This document shows, one piece after another, positions 44,931 through 53,704 of a DNA stretch of 64,000 nucleotides (the stretch's first letter is position 1; the number at the start of each line of letters is the position of its first letter). Source of the stretch: Perlabentimonas sp034003245 (GTDB lineage: Bacteria > Bacteroidota > Bacteroidia > Bacteroidales > Tenuifilaceae); assembly GCA_034003245.1 (NCBI GenBank), contig JAVEYY010000013.1, positions 43,872-107,871 of the forward strand, read 5' to 3'. A program made the translations under genes and the position numbers. Below the pieces are notes generated by a model that was given only the letters and a program-made list of their open reading frames with translations, searched no databases and was not told the origin of the DNA.

Positions 44931-44951
44931 TGTTTCGATTTTTTTAACTGA

Positions 44952-45713
44952 TTAACCTTTCAAATCGCCAAGAGGATAGAATGGGAACATATTCTCCACC
45001 ATCCACTCGTTTGACTTCACAGGGGTCAATTTCCAGCCGGAGCTACAAGTTGAAACCACCTCAACAAACTGGGTTCCTTTTTTCTGACCCACATTCTCAA
45101 AAGCTTTTAGCAAAGCCTTCTTACACTTCTTCACGGCAGCAGGTGTGTGAACTGCCTGACGAGTAACGAACGTAGTTCCGGGAAGCTGGGCTATTAGTTC
45201 AGTAATCTTAAGTGGATGGCCGGCAAGGCTAACATCTCTACCGTAGGGCGATGTAGATGTGGGCATTCCTTCTAGCGTAGTTGGCGCCATTTGACCGCCA
45301 GTCATTCCGTAAATTCCGTTGTTGATGAAAACTACCACAATATTCTCGCCTCTATTGCAGGCGTGAATAATTTCGGCAGTTCCAATGGAGGCTAGATCAC
45401 CATCTCCCTGATAGGAAAATACGTACTTATCGGGCATTAACCTCGATATGGCTGTGGCCAGTGCGGGAGCTCTTCCGTGTGCCGCTTGTTGCCAATCGAT
45501 GCTAAGGTAGTTGTAGGCCAATACAGAGCAACCTACAGGTGAAACACCAATGGTTTTCTCCTGGATGTCCATCTCCTCAATTACCTCAGCAATGAGCTTG
45601 TGCACCACACCGTGGCTGCAACCAGGACAGTAGTGCATTACCTTATCGGTTAAAATCTTCGACTTCTTGTAAGCCAGATTTTCGGGTTTAATAATATCTT
45701 TTACTTCTGCCAT
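44952..45713 (-). CDS. korB: 2-oxoacid:ferredoxin oxidoreductase beta subunit (TPP-binding)
   Basis: This is a 253-residue catalytic beta subunit. The TPP site is clear: YQGDGDLASIGTAEIIHA followed by VVFINNGIYGMTGGQMAPT. An N-terminal CPGCSHG pair and a later STCSSGW Cys fit the ligands of a proximal 4Fe-4S cluster. It lies 2 bp after korA and 21 bp before korC. Names such as KorB (2-oxoglutarate) and VorA or the TPP subunit of branched-chain oxoacid enzymes are both used for this family in Bacteroidota, so specificity is open. Confidence 0.9.
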   Translation of the reverse strand: MAEVKDIIKPENLAYKKSKILTDKVMHYCPGCSHGVVHKLIAEVIEEMDIQEKTIGVSPVGCSVLAYNYLSIDWQQAAHGRAPALATAISRLMPDKYVFSYQGDGDLASIGTAEIIHACNRGENIVVVFINNGIYGMTGGQMAPTTLEGMPTSTSPYGRDVSLAGHPLKITELIAQLPGTTFVTRQAVHTPAAVKKCKKALLKAFENVGQKKGTQFVEVVSTCSSGWKLTPVKSNEWMVENMFPFYPLGDLKG

Positions 45714-45715
45714 GA

Positions 45716-46804
45716 TTACTTCGCGTTAATAATTTTTTCTTCAAGTGCTTTTACCACCTCGTTGGGTGTGGGGATCATCCCGCCAAAGCGTCCAAAATGC
45801 TCAACGGGAACCTTGCCGTTCACGGCAAGTTTAACATCTTCAACCATCTGACCTGCGCTCATCTCCACGGCAAGGAATCCTTTTACGCGGGTTGCCATAT
45901 CCTGAATAATCTTTGTTGGGTATGGGTACAGGGTGATGGGGCGAAGTAGGCCAACCTTTAAACCTTTCTCACGACAAAGCGTTACCGCTTTCTGGCAAAT
46001 GCGACTCGATGAGCCATAGGCTACCAGGATGTATTCTGCATCTTCGCAGTTAAAGGTTTCGTAGCGAACCTCTTTCTCGGCAATAGTTTTGTACTTTTCT
46101 ACCAGTTTATGGTTGAAAATTTCCTGACGAGAGCTATCAAGCTCTAACGATGTGATAGTGTGGTAATCGCGATCGGCAGTTTTACCAGTTGTTGCCCAGG
46201 TACCGCTTATCTTCTTAATCTCAGCATCGGTCCAGCGAGGCTTGTAGTCGCTAAGTTTCACTTTTTCCATCATCTGACCAATAACACCATCGGTAAGAAT
46301 CATCACGGGGTTACGATACTTGAAAGCAAGTTCGAAACCTAGATCAACAAAGTCGTTCATCTCCTGAACTGAAGCGGGAGCTAAAACGACAAGATGGTAA
46401 TCGCCGTGACCACCACCCTTTACAGCCTGAAAATAGTCGCTTTGGGCGGGCTGAATTGTACCCAGTCCGGGGCCTCCTCTAACAACGTTAACCACTAAGC
46501 AAGGAAGTTCAGCACCAGCAATGTAGGTAATACCTTCCATTTTCAAGCTAATACCGGGGCTCGATGATGATGTCATTACCTTTTTTCCGCAACCGGCACC
46601 ACCGTATACCATGTTAATTGCCGCAACTTCGCTTTCGGCCTGTAGTACCACCATTCCGGTTTCTTCCCATGGCTTGCGCAGCATGAGGGTTTCCATAATT
46701 TCTGACTGAGGGGTGATAGGGTAGCCAAAGTATCCATCGCATCCGCAACGGATAGCAGCCTCGGCAATAACCTCGTTCCCCTTCATAAGTCTGTATTCTG
46801 CCAT
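45716..46804 (-). CDS. korA: 2-oxoacid:ferredoxin oxidoreductase alpha subunit (KorA/VorB)
   Basis: This 362-residue alpha subunit carries the pyrimidine-binding domain (FGYPITPQSEIMETL), the LQAESEVAAINMVYGGAG acid region and TSSSSPGISLKMEGITY. The NVVRGGPGLGTIQPAQSD loop follows. The C-terminal domain II includes ILVAYGSSSRICQKAV. It pairs with the TPP subunit to decarboxylate a 2-oxoacid. In Bacteroidota it is commonly labelled VorB (3-methyl-2-oxobutanoate) but is also similar to KorA. The aminotransferase at the head of the cluster supports an amino-acid-derived oxoacid. Confidence 0.88.
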   Translation of the reverse strand: MAEYRLMKGNEVIAEAAIRCGCDGYFGYPITPQSEIMETLMLRKPWEETGMVVLQAESEVAAINMVYGGAGCGKKVMTSSSSPGISLKMEGITYIAGAELPCLVVNVVRGGPGLGTIQPAQSDYFQAVKGGGHGDYHLVVLAPASVQEMNDFVDLGFELAFKYRNPVMILTDGVIGQMMEKVKLSDYKPRWTDAEIKKISGTWATTGKTADRDYHTITSLELDSSRQEIFNHKLVEKYKTIAEKEVRYETFNCEDAEYILVAYGSSSRICQKAVTLCREKGLKVGLLRPITLYPYPTKIIQDMATRVKGFLAVEMSAGQMVEDVKLAVNGKVPVEHFGRFGGMIPTPNEVVKALEEKIINAK

Positions 46805-46839
46805 TTTAGAATAGTATTTTTAGTAAATAATGTATAGGG

Positions 46840-47076
46840 TTAGGCCACGGATTCAACCTTAACCTTGTAAACCTCAATAACGCTATCGGGGCATACAAGC
46901 CCGCAATTTGCACAGCCGATGCACGCATCGGGGTTTGCCATGTAGGCGTAGTTATAGCCTTTGCCGTTCACTTCGCGAGCTAGGGCTAGCACATTGGTGG
47001 GGCATGCCACAACGCAAAGGTTACAGCCTTTGCATTTTTCCACATCCACCTTTACTGCTCCTTTTATTTTTGCCAT
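46840..47076 (-). CDS. korD: 4Fe-4S ferredoxin-like delta subunit
   Basis: This 78-residue dicluster ferredoxin has two classic motifs, CKGCNLCVVACP and CIGCANCGLVCP, each giving four ligands for a 4Fe-4S cluster, with the remaining Cys pairing as in bacterial 2[4Fe-4S] ferredoxins. It is the delta subunit that carries electrons from the TPP/4Fe-4S site to soluble carriers. It precedes korA by 35 bp and follows the aminotransferase by 62 bp on the same strand. Confidence 0.93.
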   Translation of the reverse strand: MAKIKGAVKVDVEKCKGCNLCVVACPTNVLALAREVNGKGYNYAYMANPDACIGCANCGLVCPDSVIEVYKVKVESVA

Positions 47077-47138
47077 ATTGTTAAGTGTGTTAGGTATGAT
47101 TACTTGTGATATTTTTAGTTAACTAAGGTTTACTCGCT

Positions 47139-48455
47139 TTAAACTGGATGATTCTGATTAAATGCTTTGAGCCTATACTCCAGGTCTCCAAACTGGTTGG
47201 GATGTGTTTGCGAAACGCAGGCTCTTAACCCCTCGGTACGCTCACTCCCGGTAATGGCAAGCGATATTGCGCTTATGCCGTAGTAAATCAGCTCCTCTAT
47301 CAGCTCTTCACCCGTAAAGCCTGGGTAGGAGATTGTGAAATAGAAACCATCGGCAAGAGGTTTATCCTCATCCATATCGTACACAATTTTAAAACCATTG
47401 TCGGTAAAGAGTTTTTTCATGGTTTGAGCACGTTCGCCATAAACTTTCACAGCTTCAACAAAGTTAAACTCACCATCGTTGGCTGCCTTTAGCATGGCCG
47501 CTAGGCCATACTGTGCCGAGTGCGATGTGCCCGATGAAAGGGAGTAAACAGCTCCGTAGATCATGGCATACCCAAACTCATCGGACGAGAAGAAACGCTT
47601 AAGATCGGGGAATTTTCGGCTAAATAGTTTGTTGCTTATCACCATGCTACCAATTCGCTGGCCAGCGTAGCTAAAAGCTTTTGAGCTGGAAATTAGCATT
47701 AACCAGTTGTCGGTATAATTGGCCACGGTTGCCTGATAGGGTGGCTCTCCGGGTTTTGATAGATCCTTGCGGAAATCCATGGCAAAATACGCCAGATCCT
47801 CAATAACAACTGTATCGTACTGATTCGTCAGATTCCCAATGATCTGCAACTCTTTATCGGAAAAGCAAATCCACGATGGGTTATTTGGGTTGGAGTATAA
47901 AATTGTGCTGATATTCCCTTTGCTGAGGTAACTCTCGAGTTTTTCTTTCAGCTTGTCGCCTCGGTAGTTGTACACGTCAAAGGTTTCGTACTTCATTCCT
48001 AGCACTCGAAGCTGTTGCTTTTGCACAGGGAATCCGGGATCAATAAACAGTATCGTATCCTTTTGCTCATAGCAACGGTTGGCGATAAGGAATGCGGCCA
48101 TGCCACCCTGCATCGATCCAACAGTTGGGATACAACATTTCTCATAAACATCGATGTTCATAAACTTTTTTACAAACCGGGCAATTTCCTTCTTGAGATG
48201 GGGAACCCCATCGATCATAGGGTACTTTTGCGCCACACCGCTCTTAAGGGCTTGAATTTCGGCTTCGATCCCAACTTTAGCCGGTTCCAACCCTGGAACG
48301 CCCATTTCCATTCGTATAAATGTCTGGCCAGTAGCGTCTTCAATCTCGTTCACAAGCCTCACAATCTCTCTTATGGTCGCACGGCCAACATTTTTCAGTC
48401 CCGATGCTTCAATCTTTTGCTTTACAACCTCGTAGGGTATTGGGGTAGATTTCAT
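47139..48455 (-). CDS. PLP-dependent class I/II aminotransferase
   Basis: This is a 438-residue aminotransferase. The schiff-base Lys lies in SSSKAFSYAGQRIG. The nucleotide-like loop YSNPNNPSWICFSD and the VVIEDLAYFAMDFR segment place it in fold type I. It likely transfers an amino group to 2-oxoglutarate, giving a 2-oxoacid that feeds the downstream oxidoreductase. It is 62 bp upstream of korD on the same strand, which makes an amino-acid catabolic operon plausible. Substrate specificity is not evident. The leader region is AT-rich, without a clear consensus promoter. Confidence 0.9.
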   Translation of the reverse strand: MKSTPIPYEVVKQKIEASGLKNVGRATIREIVRLVNEIEDATGQTFIRMEMGVPGLEPAKVGIEAEIQALKSGVAQKYPMIDGVPHLKKEIARFVKKFMNIDVYEKCCIPTVGSMQGGMAAFLIANRCYEQKDTILFIDPGFPVQKQQLRVLGMKYETFDVYNYRGDKLKEKLESYLSKGNISTILYSNPNNPSWICFSDKELQIIGNLTNQYDTVVIEDLAYFAMDFRKDLSKPGEPPYQATVANYTDNWLMLISSSKAFSYAGQRIGSMVISNKLFSRKFPDLKRFFSSDEFGYAMIYGAVYSLSSGTSHSAQYGLAAMLKAANDGEFNFVEAVKVYGERAQTMKKLFTDNGFKIVYDMDEDKPLADGFYFTISYPGFTGEELIEELIYYGISAISLAITGSERTEGLRACVSQTHPNQFGDLEYRLKAFNQNHPV

Positions 48456-48694
48456 ACGTAACTTCTGATTATGTTGCTGAAATACAGTATCTAATTATAG
48501 TGTTGCGATGTTGCTTACCTAATTCAAGTTATGCAATTTTTTTCGAATGACAATTTTATGAAAGATTTCGATAAATTAAAAGCATTTTAATGGTTTTTAA
48601 TAACAGATTGTTACTAATAGTTGAAATTTAGAATGATTTTAAGGTTAAAATTGTCAATTTTGATAACAACTGCATTTTGGGTTTGCTTGAATAT

Positions 48695-48725
48695 AAAAAA
48701 GGCTGCCCAACTTGAGCAGCCTTTT
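48695..48725 (-). terminator. Terminator after flavodoxin gene
   Basis: The stem AAAAGGCTGC/GCAGCCTTTT has a nine-base loop. The T run is good on the minus strand. Confidence 0.85.
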
Positions 48726-48745
48726 AGAATAAATACTGATTTTGA

Positions 48746-49270
48746 TTAGGCAAATTGTGCCTTAAGCACTTTAACCCACTCTTCAATTCTTTTGTCGGTA
48801 AGTTCAGCTTCAAATTCTTCGTCGATGGGTAAGCCAATAAACTCATTGTTTATAACGGCTTCTGAATCGGTAAAGTTGTAGTCGCTAGTAGGAACTTGAC
48901 CTATGATTTTTGCTCCCTTAGCAATCATGATATTGGCAATGGTTCCCATTGCATCAACAAAGTTGGCTGCATATTTTACCGAGTCGCCAAGTCCAAAAAG
49001 AGCAAAGGTTTTGCCAGAGTAGTTAATCTTTTCAATCTCGGGGCGGAACAGATCCCAATCATCTTTTGTGCGATCGGCATTCCAAGTTTCCTTGCCAATG
49101 GTTGAGCAGCCAAGTATTATGTTCTCGTACTTGTCCAAATCATGAGCCTTGCACTCCTTTATAGGGATGATATCTGAAAAACTATCACCAAATGCTTTGT
49201 GAAGCCTTTGGGCTACGGTTTCAGTTTTACCACCAAGTGGGCCGTAAAAAATTCCTACTTTCTTTTTCAT
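48746..49270 (-). CDS. Long-chain flavodoxin with variant FMN phosphate loop
   Basis: This is a 174-residue flavodoxin, an electron carrier that can replace ferredoxin. The body is typical: ENIILGCSTIG with a following Trp, FALFGLGDSVKYAANFVDAM around the second FMN aromatic, and the long-chain insert ending FIGLPIDEEFEAELTDKRIEEWV. The N-terminal phosphate loop reads GPLGGKTETVA instead of the usual S-T-T-G-N-T, so FMN phosphate is held differently or by the Lys. It is a separate unit with its own perfect -7 box, beside the korDABC and ADP-forming ligase clusters whose reductant it may carry. Confidence 0.88.
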   Translation of the reverse strand: MKKKVGIFYGPLGGKTETVAQRLHKAFGDSFSDIIPIKECKAHDLDKYENIILGCSTIGKETWNADRTKDDWDLFRPEIEKINYSGKTFALFGLGDSVKYAANFVDAMGTIANIMIAKGAKIIGQVPTSDYNFTDSEAVINNEFIGLPIDEEFEAELTDKRIEEWVKVLKAQFA

Positions 49271-49320
49271 CTTTAATTATTTTATGTGAACTTATATTTT
49301 TGTAGTCTGGTAGTTACTTA

Positions 49321-49328
49321 CAAATATA
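49321..49328 (-). promoter_or_regulatory. Bacteroidota -7 box for the flavodoxin gene
   Basis: On the minus strand this reads TATATTTG, a perfect match, about 50 bp before the start codon. Confidence 0.5.
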
Positions 49329-49415
49329 CACTTTTTGTGACGAATAAGTGGCGCTTTGTTTCAACATTGTGCGTACCATTTACCTAATTGTTTCACATTT
49401 AGGTGGGTGTATTCT

Positions 49416-49574
49416 TTAATTCTCTATCCTAAACAATCGTGAAAACGATTCCTTCACTTCTTGCTGTATCCAACCCCAGCGCATAACAATTAAGAAAATG
49501 AGTATGATAGCTGTACCAAGAAGCAGCAGTTCAGTTGCTGAGCGCTCTTTAAGCCAAATTACTAGTTTTCGCAT
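49416..49574 (-). CDS. 52-residue membrane microprotein
   Basis: The short frame begins MRKLVIWLKERSATELLL. It has one clear transmembrane helix (LLLLGTAIILIFLIVMRWGW) followed by an amphipathic basic tail (QQEVKESFSRLFRIEN). It starts 25 bp after the Mpv17-like gene on the same strand, in the same operon as the ADP-forming acyl-CoA ligase, and runs the strand-typical codon set. I do not recognise a family. Its position suggests a membrane partner of the Mpv17-like protein. Confidence 0.6.
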   Translation of the reverse strand: MRKLVIWLKERSATELLLLGTAIILIFLIVMRWGWIQQEVKESFSRLFRIEN

Positions 49575-49599
49575 ACTTCGCAGAATTTAGTATTTCAGT

Positions 49600-50295
49600 T
49601 TATTTATTATCTCCTCTAAGTGCAGCAACGGAAAGGAGAACTCCCAGGGCAATGCCCAGAAGGGCTGCAAAAAGTACTCTAAAGTCAGCTGGAAGCAGGA
49701 ATGTTATGGTGTGTGCAGGAATCCAGAAGAATGGGATGGTTTTCTTGAAAACAAAGTTCCACTGTACATTCCAGTTTAGCTTAGACATTATGCTACCCAT
49801 TTTTATGGGCCGAAACAGCCCACGTACTGTGCCGCCATTATCCACAATGTGAGTATCGGTTATCTTGTGAAGGGTCATCATTACCGGGGCGTAAATCAAG
49901 TTTAGGGTTGAACTTATGCCAAAGGCAACCAGTATCTTCCCGGTAGACATAGTACCAGCAAGCAATTCACCAGCATTGTCGATTCCCATAAATTTTAGAA
50001 ATGATACGGTTCCAATATTAAATATGATGAATGCCATATTTATGGTTAACCCTAAAAATCCCCACACCATGGCTCTGGGCATAATGCCAAATCCTGGCTG
50101 GTTGTATTTTCCTGTTCTAATTCGTAATCCAATCATCTCGCCAAATGTTGCCAGTATAGCAAATTTGATGAAGCTCATCACCATTCCATGTGAAGTATTA
50201 AAATCAACGTATGCTTTGTAAACCGAGGGGATTATGAAAAAAGGGAGTAGCACTGCCATAACAATAGCAATAACTAGAAAATCATTTTTTCGCAT
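49600..50295 (-). CDS. Mpv17/PMP22-like integral membrane protein
   Basis: This is a 231-residue protein with about four to six hydrophobic segments. The C-terminal part (WNVQWNFVFKKTIPFFWIPAH, then LPADFRVLFAALLGIALGVLLS) resembles the W...Q..NF..VP...R......W..LS signature of the eukaryotic Mpv17/PMP22 channel family, which is otherwise sparsely studied in bacteria. It sits 24 bp after the ADP-forming acyl-CoA ligase on the same strand and 25 bp before a 52-residue membrane microprotein, so the three form an operon. A channel or metabolite-handling role at the inner membrane is inference. Confidence 0.6.
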   Translation of the reverse strand: MRKNDFLVIAIVMAVLLPFFIIPSVYKAYVDFNTSHGMVMSFIKFAILATFGEMIGLRIRTGKYNQPGFGIMPRAMVWGFLGLTINMAFIIFNIGTVSFLKFMGIDNAGELLAGTMSTGKILVAFGISSTLNLIYAPVMMTLHKITDTHIVDNGGTVRGLFRPIKMGSIMSKLNWNVQWNFVFKKTIPFFWIPAHTITFLLPADFRVLFAALLGIALGVLLSVAALRGDNK

Positions 50296-50319
50296 TTCAA
50301 TTCAGTTAGTGAAGATTTC

Positions 50320-52377
50320 CTATTTTTCTATTCTAATTCTTGCATCCACTGCAACAACCCTTTCCTTTCGTCCAAGAAGTGGGTTTAGATCCATCTCAAA
50401 AATTTCGGGAGCAACAGTTACAAGGGCCGAAACACGTGAAACAATTTCGGCAAGGTGCTGCTCGTTAACAGGCTCCTGCCCACGAACGCCCTGTAGAATT
50501 TTGTAACTCTTTAAGCGATGGATTAAGTCGAGTGCCTCATTGTGTGCAATGGGGGTAATACTGGCGTTTACATCTTTTAGTACTTCTATAAATATACCGC
50601 CTAGCCCGCAAAGCACCATATGTCCAAATTTATCTTCACGTTTGGCGCCAACAAATAGTTCAACCCCGCTAAGCATGGGCTGAATAAGAATTGCGGTGGT
50701 ATCTTTAATTTTGATCATCCTTTCAAATTCGCTGGCTACAGCCTCGGGGGTTTTAACGTTGAGGACTACACCGCCCACATCGGACTTGTGAACTGGGCCA
50801 ACCACTTTCATAACCACCGGATAGCCAAGCTGCGCAGCAGCTTTTTGAGCCTCGATGGCCGAGGTAACTATGGCTTCGCCTGCGCGGGTTATGCCTGCCG
50901 CATCGAGCAGTTGCTGAACCTTGTCGGGCATAAGATACCCATTGTCAGCGCTATCAATTATCTGGCGAATGGTTTTCTCGTCAACCTTTGGTTGCTCTAT
51001 TTTCTCGTCCTGTGGGGCAGGAGTATGGTAAACCTTTGCAAGGGCATTGCCAAACAGCACCTCATCGGGGAAATTTACCCGACCCTTAGCAAGGAAGTGC
51101 TCAATTTCATCCTTAACATTGATGATTGAGGGTAGGATAGGGTAGATAGGTTTTTTGCATTCTCTCATCTTTCTATGAAGCAGGTCGTACACATCGTAAA
51201 CAGGGAAAAGTCCCGGGCTTCCGAAGATTACAGCCATGGCATCCACGTTATCAAAATCATTTTCGCAGGCATCAATAATGTGCCCGAGTTGCTCTGCTGT
51301 TCCGGTTGCCAGAAAATCGATGGGATTTGCCACCGACGAGCCGGGGAAAAGCTTTGTGAGAAGTGCTTCTGCTTTTTGACCAGTTATGGAGGGAACTTCT
51401 AATTTGTTGTTTGATAGAGAATCGGTGAGCATAACTGCTGGGCCACCAGCGTGGGTAATAATGGCAACACGCTTTCCCTTTAATTCGGGATGCATAAAAA
51501 TACCGGCTACGGTTGCCAGCTCTTCGCGCCCATTGCAACGAACAATACCCGCCTTGCGGAATAGTGCATCAACTGCCACATCGTTGCTGGCCAAAGCGCC
51601 TGTATGCGAACTGGCGGCTCGGCTTCCTGCCTCGGAACCACCGCTTTTGATGGCTGCAATTTTACAGCCCTTACGAATTAGTGATGATGCGTGCTTTAGC
51701 AGCATCTGGGGTTTGTTGATACTCTCAACGTAAAGCAACTTTATGTGCGAGCTGGTGGCTGGGTCAAAGTTCTCGTCCATATCCTTAAGGATATCCTCAA
51801 CGCCCATTTGGGCGCTATTGCCCACGCTGTAAACCGATGCAAAGGTTAGCCCCTTAGGCATTCCTGCCTCCATAATAAAAACAGCAGTAGCTCCTGAACC
51901 CGATATAAAATCGATGCCTTTAGGATTGAGTTTCGGAACTGGCGTAGTGAATACGCCAGCGTAGTTGGAGTTCATAACTCCAATGCAGTTGGGCCCAATT
52001 AGACTACCATTTACAGAGTTTATAATATCAACAATCTCCTGCTCAAGTTTAGCCCCTTCTTCGCTCTCCTCGTGGAATCCAGCCGATAGGATTATGAAAG
52101 CGCGGGTTCCTTTTTCGTTGGCGAGTACTCTAACTGTTTGTGGACAAAACTTGGCAGCAATGGCAATTATCGCCAAATCGACATTGGGGAGACTCTCCAC
52201 GTTCTTATTACAGCTGATGCCTTGAACAACATCGGCTTTGGGATTCACCACGTAAAGACTTCCCTCGAAGTTGTGATCGATAAGATTTATTAGAACCTTT
52301 CCGCCTGGTTTCTGAATATCGTCCGATCCTCCTACCACCACAATGCTTTTGGGGGCAATTAGCTGTTTGGTAATCAT
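50320..52377 (-). CDS. ADP-forming acyl-CoA ligase (acetate-CoA ligase family)
   Basis: This is a 685-residue fused enzyme that converts acyl-CoA, ADP and phosphate to acid, CoA and ATP by substrate-level phosphorylation. The order is CoA-binding (VVVGGSDD, VNPKADVVQG), the ligase domain with phospho-His H258 in SSHTGALAS, a second CoA-ligase domain, and a C-terminal ATP-grasp domain (VVMKVVGPVHKSDVGGVVLNV, FEMDLNPLLG). Alpha and beta parts are fused in that order, as in archaeal and Bacteroidota Acd enzymes. It heads the operon with the Mpv17-like and 52-residue membrane genes. Its substrate may be acetyl-CoA or the branched or succinyl product of the 2-oxoacid oxidoreductase nearby. Confidence 0.9.
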   Translation of the reverse strand: MITKQLIAPKSIVVVGGSDDIQKPGGKVLINLIDHNFEGSLYVVNPKADVVQGISCNKNVESLPNVDLAIIAIAAKFCPQTVRVLANEKGTRAFIILSAGFHEESEEGAKLEQEIVDIINSVNGSLIGPNCIGVMNSNYAGVFTTPVPKLNPKGIDFISGSGATAVFIMEAGMPKGLTFASVYSVGNSAQMGVEDILKDMDENFDPATSSHIKLLYVESINKPQMLLKHASSLIRKGCKIAAIKSGGSEAGSRAASSHTGALASNDVAVDALFRKAGIVRCNGREELATVAGIFMHPELKGKRVAIITHAGGPAVMLTDSLSNNKLEVPSITGQKAEALLTKLFPGSSVANPIDFLATGTAEQLGHIIDACENDFDNVDAMAVIFGSPGLFPVYDVYDLLHRKMRECKKPIYPILPSIINVKDEIEHFLAKGRVNFPDEVLFGNALAKVYHTPAPQDEKIEQPKVDEKTIRQIIDSADNGYLMPDKVQQLLDAAGITRAGEAIVTSAIEAQKAAAQLGYPVVMKVVGPVHKSDVGGVVLNVKTPEAVASEFERMIKIKDTTAILIQPMLSGVELFVGAKREDKFGHMVLCGLGGIFIEVLKDVNASITPIAHNEALDLIHRLKSYKILQGVRGQEPVNEQHLAEIVSRVSALVTVAPEIFEMDLNPLLGRKERVVAVDARIRIEK

Positions 52378-52451
52378 ATTTTGTGAGTTTATGTAATTTG
52401 ATCGATATTAGGAATTTTGGGCAATAAGCCTCCCGTTTTGAATTTCGGGAA

Positions 52452-52459
52452 CAAACTTA
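52452..52459 (-). promoter_or_regulatory. Bacteroidota -7 box for the acyl-CoA ligase operon
   Basis: On the minus strand this reads TAAGTTTG, a perfect match, about 75 bp before the ATG at 52377. The -33 spacing is not ideal. Confidence 0.45.
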
Positions 52460-52518
52460 CGAAAAGTTTTTGCAAGCCTACCGTTACGGCTTAATGCTAT
52501 AAAACTCCTTTCTAAAAT

Positions 52519-52547
52519 TTTGAACTGGAACTAAGGTTGTATCTTTG
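52519..52547 (+). promoter_or_regulatory. Bacteroidota promoter for hydE
   Basis: TTTG (52519-52522), a 17-bp spacer and TATCTTTG (52540-52547) match both consensus elements. The start codon is 20 bp further on. Confidence 0.72.
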
Positions 52548-52567
52548 TTGCAAATTTTTGAGCCAGG

Positions 52568-53656
52568 ATGAGTGTGATTGATGATATTTTAGCAAAGGAT
52601 GAATTAACCCGTCAGGATATTGTTCTTTTACTTCAAACCAACATTGAGGAACGGAATAAACTTTTTGCCAAGGCAGCAGTGGTAAAGGAGAAGTATGTTG
52701 GCCGAAAGGTGTATCTCAGAGGATTAATTGAAATGTCGAATATATGCAGTAAAAACTGTTACTATTGTGGTATTCGATCAGGTAATTTTAACACCCATCG
52801 ATACAATCTTTCGGATTATGAGGTGATTGATGCAGCCATATTTGCATGGGAAAATGCTTACGCCAGCTTGGCCATTCAAACTGGTGAGGTATCGAACCCC
52901 GAGTTTACTGAACGAGTAGCAAATCTGCTCAAAAAAATTCATCATGCCACCAATGGTGAGCTGGGCATCACCCTTTCCATGGGTGAGCAGACAGAGGCAA
53001 CATATCAGAAGTGGTTCGATAGCGGCGCCATTCGCTACCTGTTGCGTATCGAATCGTCGAATAGGGACCTCTACGCCAAGCTGCATCCAAACAACAAGGC
53101 TCACGATTTCGACAAAAGAGTGGAATGCATAAACTCCCTAAGACGGGTGGGTTATCAGGTTGGTACTGGGGTAATGATAGGTTTGCCTTTTCAAACCATC
53201 GAGAACCTTGCTGATGATCTTATGTGGATAAAAGCAATGGATATCGATATGGTAGGAATGGAGCCCTACATTGAGCATCCCGATACGCCACTCTATAAGT
53301 TTAAAAACGTATTGCTATCACTTGATGAACGCTTCAACATGGCGCTCAAAATGATTGCCATCCTCAGAATCATTATGAAGGATATAAATATTACTGCACC
53401 CACAGCATTGCAGGCCATAGATAAGCTTGGGCGCGAAAGGGGCATTAAGGCTGGAGCCAATGTGGTGATGCCCAATATTACGCCTGGTTTATACCGTAAC
53501 GACTACAAACTCTACGATAATAAGCCCTGTGTTGACGATGCAGCCGACGATTGTAAAAATTGCCTCGAAGCGCGCATTCAGCTTACTGGCGATTCTATTG
53601 GGTTTGGCGAGCAGGGTAACTCAAAGCACTATGCAAGTAGAAGGAATCAGAAGTAG
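52568..53656 (+). CDS. hydE: [FeFe]-hydrogenase maturation radical SAM enzyme HydE
   Basis: HydE is a radical SAM enzyme needed to build the di-iron H-cluster of [FeFe] hydrogenases. The CxxxCxxC motif CSKNCYYCGIR (C60, C64, C67) binds the 4Fe-4S cluster. The second, accessory cysteine set C-x7-C-x2-C (PCVDDAADDCKNC) known from the Thermotoga protein is also present. The GTGVMIGLPFQT segment and the length of 362 residues match. hydF, hydG and a hydrogenase are not in the window, so they must lie elsewhere. It is divergent from the ADP-forming ligase operon. Confidence 0.95.
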   Translation: MSVIDDILAKDELTRQDIVLLLQTNIEERNKLFAKAAVVKEKYVGRKVYLRGLIEMSNICSKNCYYCGIRSGNFNTHRYNLSDYEVIDAAIFAWENAYASLAIQTGEVSNPEFTERVANLLKKIHHATNGELGITLSMGEQTEATYQKWFDSGAIRYLLRIESSNRDLYAKLHPNNKAHDFDKRVECINSLRRVGYQVGTGVMIGLPFQTIENLADDLMWIKAMDIDMVGMEPYIEHPDTPLYKFKNVLLSLDERFNMALKMIAILRIIMKDINITAPTALQAIDKLGRERGIKAGANVVMPNITPGLYRNDYKLYDNKPCVDDAADDCKNCLEARIQLTGDSIGFGEQGNSKHYASRRNQK

Positions 53657-53704
53657 ATTTTGGACTTTTACCGATAAAAAAACTGGTTTTGCCGATTCTT
53701 TATT

